NCBI GenBank assembly: GCA_023053545.1
Contig: JAKZAN010000170.1
Location: 1-64,000 of the forward strand
Direction: 5' to 3'
Length of the DNA: 64,000 nucleotides
From: Lepidurus packardi
Taxonomy: Eukaryota > Arthropoda > Branchiopoda > Notostraca > Triopsidae
Below, piece after piece: positions 56,317 to 64,000 of the stretch. The notes under the pieces were generated by a model. That model was not told where the DNA came from and searched no databases. It worked only from the letters and a program-made list of their open reading frames with translations. The position numbers and the translations under genes were made by a program. Positions within the stretch are counted from its first letter, which is position 1. Every line of letters begins with the position of its first letter.

Positions 56317-57699
56317 TCATCTTTTACCCAACCTTCTCATTACTGTCTCAAACTCCTCTATGCGCTGGTTCCTGAAAACCCACGAGCTTCCCTCGACTAT
56401 CCTCTTTTCTCCTTCAGGTTTTGGTGTCATCCTAGACTTTATCTCCATGTTCGAGGACCCTTGGAATTTAGCCCCGCTTTTTGTGCTGCTGCTTCCTCCG
56501 ACTCTGAGGCGTCGCTGAGGAGTCTGGGCCTGCTGGAATTGGGTAGGAGTCCGAGATGTTGCGTCTCTTTTCTGCGGGGTGATGCTTTTTCTGAAATTGA
56601 TAGACTTTTAGGCAGTATTGCGATTTCTATCAATATTTTGGAGTGGTTGGATTGGCGACTTCGTAGGGGTTCTGACATTTTCTCGACAAAGCCTCGATAG
56701 TAAGAACTTAGCTTGCTGTCGAATTTCGGTATGCACCAGCCCTTGGAACTCCCTTATAAGCACGAAGTCGATGTTGTTCACCATCAAAAAAGAACTCCCA
56801 TACATTTTCTCCAACTACTGCTCGATCCAGTTAGCATCATACTGCTGGTCAAGAAAGAAAGCTTCATGTTGACGGAACATGCGGGTGCAAAACTAAAAGT
56901 AGTCAGGATCTGCTTTGAAACGCGGGAATTTCTGCCAAGCATCACAACTCAAGGTAAAAGCATCCCTGCCCAGTCGTTCTGCGAACGAAGACACTTTGCA
57001 GATGGCTTCTATGCTGATACTTCTCATAAAGACGGTGTTCTTGTAGTTCCGGAGGCTCACCTCCTTCTATATTGCAGAAAGATCTACCATTATACGCTGA
57101 TAAGCCTCTAAGACACCTTAGACTTCAGTGCCCTCAAGAGTATAGATGCCAGCGTATAAAAGACAGAGTGCCAGAGAGAAGGACTGTGATGGGGTTAGCA
57201 GAAGGGCTGATGAAGAATCGAGGCGTCGAATCGACTAATCTATGGCCTAGAGTAATTCGGGTTCGGGATGATACGCAGCAAGGCATTGATTATTATGTTC
57301 TTGACGAATTAGAGAGAGAATTTCGATAACCTACGATCTATGTGATGGAGAAAAATTACCTCGGAAGTTTAGAGCAGCTAGTTGCTCATTTTGGCGAGGA
57401 GTGCGTGTTTGCAGAAGGCATCAGTCTGTCGGGTCTGCATCAGATCCTTCACTCCCCTGGCCAGCAGCCAGTCCTGGTACAGTTGAGTGAACTCTTCGCA
57501 ATTGACTTCGCCGTGGATTTTCCAGCACATAATACTGAATCAGTAACATACTGTAAGTTGCTAAAAATTACTCAATCAGGGCCGCAGAGTTTGAGGTGGG
57601 CTTGGTGATGGCTACTTCCATGGAGATACTGCTGAGGAGCAGGTAGGAATGGTAGGGAAGGGTCAGTAGGTTCTGGTGTTGTTTGCGTAGGATGGACAT
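56317..57699 (-). CDS. Hypothetical helical protein
   Basis: Three exons; introns 57535-57571 (37 nt) and 57331-57359 (29 nt); 438 residues. Helix-rich throughout (NLLTLPYHSYLLLSSISMEV, TQLYQDWLLARGVKDLM, SLALCLLYAGIYTLEG, FLMVNNIDFVLIREF), with a basic, Ser/Gln-rich segment near residue 330 and an Arg-rich end. The frame is restored precisely by two GT-AG introns. I do not recognise the family; composition is that of a soluble cytosolic protein, perhaps an armadillo/HEAT-like or VHS-like fold. Confidence 0.68.
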
Positions 57700-57876
57700 G
57701 CTAGGAGGAGTTATTTTGTGTGCGTGGTATCTGATAGAGTGAAGAGGGAAAGTATGATTTTATCTGTAAAAAGTTCGTTAATTCTGTCTCATACACACTG
57801 CCTTTTCTCACGCTTGGAATTATTTGTATTTTGAATAATCATATCTCTTCCAAATCGACTGAAACTCCTGCAGACC

Positions 57877-59104
57877 ATGTTCGCCCCCCCTTCCAAACAC
57901 CCTCAAGAACCAACAAGCCACTTCAAAAAGAAGTTCAACCTGCCTGCAGCCATCTTCAATCGGTCGCCCACCCCTCAGCCTCCACAGATGCTTTCGGACC
58001 GGACATTCCCGTCGCCTAGCCCCTTCCAACAGCAAACCCTGACTAAGAACCGCAGACAGGAGAGCGTGGGCTACTTCAAGGAAAACGTACATCCCCATGA
58101 TTTTAACCGTTTAGGTGAACACTCTGAACTGCTAAAATAAATAAAACAATTTCGAAAAGCACAACTGCTCGAGCAGTAGCCTGGCTGAGTATTGCCAGAA
58201 CCACCAGCATAAGGTTGCTAAATACTATGTTGTGGGCGAATAAGAAATCCTACCCTATTGTGAGAAATGCGCAATCCTTCTGGCCAGCCAGGGCTTCAAA
58301 GTTACCCGCAAAGATGAAGACAGCTCCGATTCCCGCAATAGAAAGACCGAAAGAAACCAACAAACAGAAGAAAAAACTAATCTTGCCCAGGGACAACAAG
58401 ACCCTCGACTGAGTGATTTAGAAAACCATCCACGCAAAGTCTAAATCTCTGTTTTTCTCAGGTAGCTTTAAGCACTTAACAGCGAAGCCTAATCGAAGAA
58501 AGAAAGATTTGGCAGCTTACTTGAGAATAGTAATAAAGACTTCGTCGAGCAGGTCAAGAGGATTGACAGCTACTTCTCGAGAATCAGTGAAGCAGTGGAG
58601 GCCGAGAGACAGCGGGTTATGGATGCTGCCAAGCAGAAAAAGATAGAAGCAGAGGACAGGACCCAGGAACAACTCGTGGTTTTAGATTAATGCATTGGTA
58701 GTTCGGTCGCCATGAAGGACGACATCCTGGGTTCCATGGACGTAATCAAGTGTGTAGAGGAGTCAGCCTTCAGACCTGTCATGCAGGCCTATAAAGAAAA
58801 AGCAGAGCAGCTCAGGACATTGGATAGCGGGATGCAGCCTGGGCAGACTCTAATTCAGGATGTGCTATTCAATGATGTGTAGCAGGTGGTTCGGAAGGTG
58901 TGCGAGTGCATTCAGGCTAAGTTTTCTGAGGCCGAAGTAAACGAAGACTACCTAATGCAGTAGAGGTTTGTAGGAGAGAGATCGAGCATGACGAGTATGA
59001 GTAGGCCATCATCGCAGGTGAACAGGTCGATGCGGTACTCCCAGCTTGAAGATAGCGACTATGGAGGGTAAGGAGCTACTGGAGAACAGTCCTATCGGTT
59101 CTGA
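57877..59104 (+). CDS. B-box zinc-finger coiled-coil protein
   Basis: Two exons, intron 58087-58114 (28 nt), 399 residues. A disordered Pro/Gln-rich N-terminus (SPSPFQQQTLTKNRRQ) is followed near residue 105 by a B-box-type zinc-binding motif: CQNHQHKVAKYYV, then CEKCAILLASQGF. A charged helix and a C-terminal Ser-rich region follow (FVEQVKRIDSYFSRISEAV ... KCVEESAFRPVMQAY). B-box plus coiled coil without RING or NHL is a frequent ciliate architecture with unknown roles. The intron was placed because it joins the two frames in phase. A further 27-nt in-frame intron near 58440 cannot be excluded. Confidence 0.75.
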
Positions 59105-59306
59105 AGAATGATTTTTTTTCTAGTTTAGTTAGCATAAATTACATATCGAGACATTTGTATGCTTTATAGGAATATCATCCAGTAGATATTCCCATAAATT
59201 CTGTCAAAAGTAAAGGGTATGATTGGAGATACGAACTAAGCTTATGGCAACCTCCCACAATTAAACACTACGGTCAATAAATCAGTCGCATTCCCTCCTC
59301 CAGACC

Positions 59307-60008
59307 TCAGCAGCATTTCTTCTTGGTCTCGGTCACTTCCTGCCCTCCAGACTTCAGCTTGAAGTCCTTGCGCTTCTGCTTAATGTTCTCAATCACTGGG
59401 TTCACTGATTGCTATTTTTCGATTCGAGGATTTTTGGCCATGCACTTCTTGGTCATATCTTCAAATGACTTTCCCACATTCTCGCCAGTCTTGGCGCTCA
59501 CCTCGTACAGTGTGATATTTTTCCTCTCGCAATATTCCCTCACCACAGCCACGTCCACTTCTCTCGTCTCGCTGTCTAGTTTATTACCCAGAATGAAGAT
59601 TTCGCCATTGCCCTCACCGTATTTTTCCACCTGATCATATGCTCTATTTATTAGGTTGGGTTACCTCAGTCAGCCAGAATGTGTCGATGTCATCAAAGCT
59701 CTGCTTCTGCTGGATGTCATAAACGATAAAGATGCCATGAGCTCCCTTATAGTAAGCAGAAGTAATGGTCCTGAAGCGTTCTTGACCTGCAGTATCCCAG
59801 ATCTGTAGTTTGACGTTCATGCCATCGATTGTGAGGGTTCTGCGGGGGATGATGCGTAAAAGTGGTACTTGAAGCGGAAGTCGACACCAATAGTAGCGAG
59901 GTAGCTTTATTGGAAGGAGTCGTCTGCGAACCTGCGGAGGAGGGAAGACTTGCCGACAGAACTGTTGCCGATGAGTGCTACTTTGAAGAGGTAGTCGTGC
60001 TTGGACAT
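59307..60008 (-). CDS. Rab-family small GTPase (Rab1/Rab8-like)
   Basis: Introns 59840-59868 (29 nt) and 59631-59664 (34 nt); 212 residues. P-loop GNSSVGKS, switch [12 protein letters not shown] (the Glu is TAA), [16 protein letters not shown] and SAK are all intact, and the C-terminus ends KKCC for geranylgeranylation. The switch I and switch II regions are most like Rab1/Rab8/Rab35. Rab proteins direct vesicle traffic between ER, Golgi and plasma membrane. The intron positions are firmly set by the conserved G-domain frame. Confidence 0.95.
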
Positions 60009-60126
60009 ATTCTCAGTATCTACAACTAAAGTTAAATCTATTTGACAATAAAAATAACTATCAAGCAATCTTAAAATCATCAAATTTGTCCTGCAGGGAG
60101 GGTAGTTGTAGTAGACTCCGTCGTGG

Positions 60127-61383
60127 TCAGAAACTTAGCTCATTCACATTTACCATCCCTTCTGAACTGCTTGTGACCAGTGTCTTCCCTCCCTTCATCA
60201 CCAGGCCCTCCCAGATCCCTGACCCGTGCTGACGAGTTTCTTTTAGCACTTACTTTCGGCTCCTCAAATCGCACATCGTAATACCTTTCCAGTCGCTGAA
60301 GATCACGTTGCCATGTGTTTCGTTGATGAATCCTGTCCACTTTTCTTGAGTTTCGAAACTACCGACCACTCCAGGAACTCGCAGATCCCTTATCTCTACT
60401 GATGGGTAACATCCTCCACAGAAAAAGGTGTTGCGATCATACCTGTGAATACTATAGGAGGCACCCGGGGTCTGCATGCTACTGATAACATCCCTGGTTT
60501 CAAAGTCGATAAGTTTCATGGTGTGACCACTTTCGCTGGCAATCAGTCTATCTTCTTCCATGAAAATAGCATGGGTGGAGTTTATTTCAACACTTTTTCT
60601 GAGGAATAGGGTTGAGAGATGGGTGAGTTATCGGTCGGAGGCGTCTCCCTTCAGCTGGAATATTTCCAGAGAGTTTTTGTCGGTGCACCCTATGAAGGTT
60701 TGAGGATTGGCAAAAACTATAGATTTCAAAGTGGGATGAGAGAGTATTGCGGAAGAGGAGCCCAGAGCAGAGACCCTGGAATTGTTTAGATTGACGATAG
60801 AGAGCTTGTTCTAGTTGGTCGAGAGCAAGAGATCCGAAGTGCCCGGAATAGGGGCGAGGGCAGAATACATGCCCAAAGAATCGGGGATATGGATAGTGCG
60901 GACACTGTCGCAGCGGCCAACTATCTATCTGACCTTTATCATGCTGAGGTAAGGATCGGTAAAGAGGTCATCGTTGAGTTTTGAGATGTTGAACTTGTGC
61001 TGATCCTTTCGGGTATACCGGATACAGGACTTATGTGTCATTTATTGGAGGGGACAGTAGTCAAATTAAGGGGTCTGGAAGGGTAACTGAAGTGGAGCCT
61101 TCAGTTTCAACTAGATTTTTCGGAGCTTAGTTAAATTGGTCTGGCGGATACTGTACTCAGGCATTCTTTTGTGACTCGAATACACGGGCTCGTCAGCTTC
61201 CACGTCTTCATCGCTGAGATGGACTGGGTTTTAAAGGAGAAAATCGAGGAAAATGTCTGGATCCTGGAAGTTAGAATTCTGGTCCTGGATCTGGAGAGGG
61301 GGCTGAGGACTGATGAGAGAGTCATAAGGACGATCGTCAGGGCGGGTAGTGTGTGTTTGTAGATTTCTAGTCTTGGCTCGCAT
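60127..61383 (-). CDS. WD-like beta-propeller protein
   Basis: Intronless, 418 residues. The first 110 residues are polar (SPQPPLQIQDQNSNFQDPD) with no clear fold; an internal ATG at 61041 would give 304 residues, but the frame is open upstream and protein-like. The rest has propeller-type repeats, e.g. YSALAPIPGTSDLLLSTNEN, LIASESGHTMKLIDFETRDV, GGCYPSVEIRDLRVPGVV and GKTLVTSSSEGMVNVNEL. Blades are divergent; no named family is evident. UAR codons fit Glu throughout. Confidence 0.72.
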
Positions 61384-61543
61384 GTCTTGTGATAGTTGTC
61401 CTAGGCATTATTTATATATTATTACAGGAAGTGAGACATTTAAAGACACATTATCTATTCTTTGACAAACTCATACAATATTTCACTCCTTCTCGAATCT
61501 GAAGTGAGTAGGTCACCATTTGACTGTGGGTAGGCATGTCGCT

Positions 61544-61989
61544 TCAGTTTGCGTAGACCACGAAGTAGTCGATCATTATTCCCAGGTACCAGCAGAACAC
61601 CAGCGAGTAAAATCCCAGCATCATCAGACTCCGCACTTTATCGCTCACGCTCTCCAGCATCACAGCCCCCCCAGCAATCCCCACAACCACAACCATAACG
61701 AAGTACGACATGATTGCCTGGTAGATGCCTGACTGGTAAAAGTTAACACTAAGAAGTCCTGCGATTCCGACCAAGTACATTTTGCACATGAGTTGGTCCA
61801 CGTTGATGATTATTTTGCGGTTGTTTTTGATCCTGCCGAGAGTTTGGGCAGCGTAGCCAGCCTGATGGTGAATGCAAATCAATGAAGATAGTGTTGAGAC
61901 GGGGTGGTTACGAAGTAACAGATGAAAACAGCAGTGGAGATGGCGAGCCGGATGCTGCGCCAGTTGTTGGCATCTTCAGCCGCGGTCAT
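61544..61989 (-). CDS. Small four-TM membrane protein
   Basis: Two exons, intron 61862-61911 (50 nt), 131 residues. Four hydrophobic segments: IRLAISTAVFICYFAGYAA, MYLVGIAGLLSVNFY, AIMSYFVMVVVVGIAGGA and MLGFYSLVFCWYLGIMIDYF, with short charged loops (RIKNNRKIIINVD). No signature motif recognised. It could be a mitochondrial or endomembrane protein. The exon junction falls inside the first TM and keeps its hydrophobicity. Confidence 0.7.
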
Positions 61990-62139
61990 TCTGGTTATGG
62001 GTAACGAGGGTGCAGGTGGGTATTTGATTTTTGAGACATTATAATAGTAGCCAGCAAAACTAAATTGAAGATTTATCAGTGGAAAGAGACTATGGAAGAG
62101 AGTTCGCAGAATCTATGTCATCCAGCTACCCAACCCTAC

Positions 62140-63320
62140 TCAACCGTACTTCGGCAGCTCGGGATGGAAGTTCGCGATGCCGATCTGTTTCATGTACTTT
62201 TCTTCCTCCACGGTCTGAGGGATTCGGAACATGAACAGGAAGTCGTGCAGCAGTTTGGCGGTGGTCCTGAAGTCGTCTTCCTGCACTGAGTGGCCCACAT
62301 GGTTGACGACTGTGCATCGGAACCGTCCTTGCATCTGTGCGATTGTCAGTTCCTTATCGAGTCTTTACTTTTCTGCGGTCAGCAGTATCTTGGGCATCTG
62401 CACGCTTAGAAACATAGCCGAGAGTCCGGTAAACCAGTCTGTAAAGGATAAGTATTATTAGGAATCTTACCTTGCCAGTATTTACTAGTGCGAGCCAGGT
62501 CAATCTTCCACTCATACTTCAGCTCGTTGCCATTGATCAGAGTCTCCTTAAGTTGCGAGGGGATAGAAACCCTCGCAGACTCCACATTGCGCAGCGTATT
62601 GGATTGTACACTCCAGTGAATTGCGCTTTCTAAACTCTTGAAGATCTTAGGCCTGTTTTCGAGGATGTTGATCATGAAAGGCAGTGCTTCGATGGCTGTG
62701 CCTTCTACAACATCGATTACGATCAACCCGTGCACTCTTTTGCCCCAAGCACCCTTGCTCGCTCTGTCTGCCAACCTCGTCGCCAGACTTCCTCCAAGAC
62801 TGTGGCCGACTAGGATGAAGTTATTATCAGTGTAACGCTACAGTAGTGTTCTCGTAATCGCTTAACACTCGTCCACCAATGTATCCACAGACATGTCTTA
62901 CAGTTTCTTCTCGTTTTTGGAGTGACCATGACCCTTGAGGTCGTAGGCCAAAACCATTCCGAACTTGCGGACTTCTCTGGCCATAGCTGCAAAACTCATG
63001 GCACTCTCGCCTGCACCGTGTACACACAAGAAGATGGCTCCTTTGGATCCTGACCGATAAACGGATGTCCCATCATCTAGATAAAACAATTCATCGAAAT
63101 ATTCTTCCCAGCGCCCGGGGACTACGTCGGTATGGCCAGGAGAGTGCAGTGATTGTGCAGTGTGGCTTCCAACTTTAGGAGGCATATGGAAGTGTTTGGT
63201 CGGCTTGATTGGAACATTGTGGCTTATATGGACGGGAGCGACATGCTTAGTGGACTTTTCGTCATCGTCGGGCAGCTCATTGGCTAAGGTCGTCTTGTAC
63301 TTGCGGGGGTCGTCTTCCAT
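62140..63320 (-). CDS. PPME1: Protein phosphatase methylesterase 1
   Basis: Two exons, intron 62439-62470 (32 nt), 382 residues, as long as animal PPME1 (386). After a divergent 85-residue N-terminus: YFDELFYLDDGTSVYRSG, oxyanion-side LCVHGAGESAMSFAAM, nucleophile elbow GHSLGGSL, IDVVEGTAIEALPFM, KSLESAIHWSVQSNTLRN and the catalytic-His region VVNHVGHSVQEDD. PPME1 removes the C-terminal methyl ester from PP2A catalytic subunit. TAEKERLDKELTIAQMQG follows the family, with TAA as the Glu. All catalytic residues are present. Confidence 0.96.
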
Positions 63321-63497
63321 TGGTGAAAATTGATGTAGCGGTGCTTGGTCTTCGATTTGTTTGAATTGCCAAAGGAATCTTAATATTTATTAATATTTGC
63401 CATTCCGAGCACACTGTCTTTACTGTATCGTTACCTTATAATATAACTCAGCAACACCCATTAAACCTACTAAATCCGCGTTGCTCACCCCGTTCCT

Positions 63498-64000
63498 ATG
63501 GCTGAAGAAAGACTGTCGGCCGAGAAGCTCCCCCCCATCAAGGCTCGATACTCATCCTACGAACTGCACAGTATTTCTTAAGAAAGATATGCAGAACAGC
63601 TGGTCCCCCTGGATGACTTGGCAAGTGAAACGCGCTACGACTCCATGACTGAAAAGGAGCTTATCAAGTAGCACGAGATCCTAGTGAGACGACTGTTCAA
63701 GTACCGAGAGCTAGTGGATATCATGGTTGCACGCTCAACCAAGAAAAAAGAGGTGACCAAGAAAGAAAAGAGTCCATCATCGAGTGTAGAGCTGGTGCAG
63801 AAAGAAATAACAAACAACATGAAGATCATAGCCAACTACCTCACCTAGATGCGGGACATCGATAAGGCCAAGGCGCACCGTACTCTCGACGAAGTACTCA
63901 CCGAACAGCGCACTCTCCAGGACAAACTGGGACTACTCAAAAAATAAATATTTGACCTCAAGAACGAAGATGTCGTCAGTGCACGCAGTCTCGCCACCAG
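63498..64000 (+). CDS. Hypothetical charged protein, cut by the window end
   Basis: From ATG 63498 (MAEERLSAEKLPPIKARYS) the frame stays open under UAR = Glu to the last base. Visible are MTEKELIKEHEILVRRLFK and a long charged helical region (EITNNMKIIANYLTEMRDI, LTEQRTLQDKLGLLKKEI). No domain recognised; probably another coiled-coil protein. It is divergent from PPME1 (177-bp spacer). Confidence 0.75.

Noticed and set aside
61042-61383. Independent small gene upstream of the WD-like gene
   Set aside because: The frame runs without TGA into the WD-like frame, so it is better treated as its N-terminus.
1-64000. Tetrahymena/Paramecium-type code with UAR = Gln
   Set aside because: UAR codons fall on conserved Glu, not Gln, columns in at least six unrelated families.
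1-64000. Transposons, virus-like elements, tRNA and rRNA genes
   Set aside because: I saw no transposase, integrase or reverse-transcriptase motifs, no terminal repeats around genes, and no tRNA A/B-box pairs that fold.

Overview
The window is the end of a macronuclear chromosome of a ciliate, very probably a peritrich (the Vorticella, Carchesium, Epistylis group). Bases 1-215 are a C4A2 telomere. Every gene is interrupted by in-frame TAA and TAG codons that fall on conserved glutamates, while TGA is the only terminator. UAA/UAG = Glu is the peritrich nuclear code (NCBI table 30); Tetrahymena, Paramecium and Oxytricha read these codons as Gln. All gene models below use that code. Introns are mostly 23-56 nt and GT-AG. 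The genes are tightly packed, with several convergent pairs 26-27 bp apart.

Layout. 632-13313: a tubulin tyrosine ligase-like enzyme next to the telomere, a MORN-repeat protein, a TMEM63/OSCA-type membrane channel, a DNAJC17-like J protein, a coiled-coil protein, a selenoprotein K gene with an in-frame UGA and a SECIS-like hairpin, two small unknown genes whose start codons overlap head to head, and a LITAF-domain protein. 13424-27785: an unknown gene, an NT-C2/coiled-coil protein, another coiled-coil protein, the axonemal protein CFAP77, an unknown basic protein, cohesin SMC1, a membrane-anchored helical protein and a basic disordered protein. 28348-42165: a second, about 2,012-residue NT-C2/coiled-coil protein, a mitochondrial p32/MAM33 homologue, a coiled-coil protein and CFAP57. 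42297-44737: a small membrane protein, a FAM136A-type twin CX3C protein and a cytochrome b5-desaturase fusion. 44860-44994 is an interstitial TTGGGG tract, oriented as a right-hand telomere would be. 45072-64000: a protein kinase, SFT2, VPS36 (ESCRT-II), two coiled-coil proteins, SF-assemblin, a cGMP-dependent-type kinase, two unknown genes, a B-box coiled-coil protein, a Rab GTPase, a WD-like protein, a four-TM protein, protein phosphatase methylesterase 1 and a truncated coiled-coil gene.

Together the genes are ordinary nuclear housekeeping (chromatin cohesion, vesicle traffic, mitochondrial and lipid functions) plus a heavy load of ciliary and cortical cytoskeleton genes: TTLL, CFAP57, CFAP77, SF-assemblin, MORN, PKG and at least seven long coiled-coil proteins. 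I recognise no transposon, virus-like element, CRISPR array, rRNA or tRNA. The most unusual items are the UAR = Glu code coexisting with UGA as both stop and probable selenocysteine, the interstitial telomere tract, and a strongly self-complementary intergenic stretch near 28.1 kb that may be an undescribed structured RNA.
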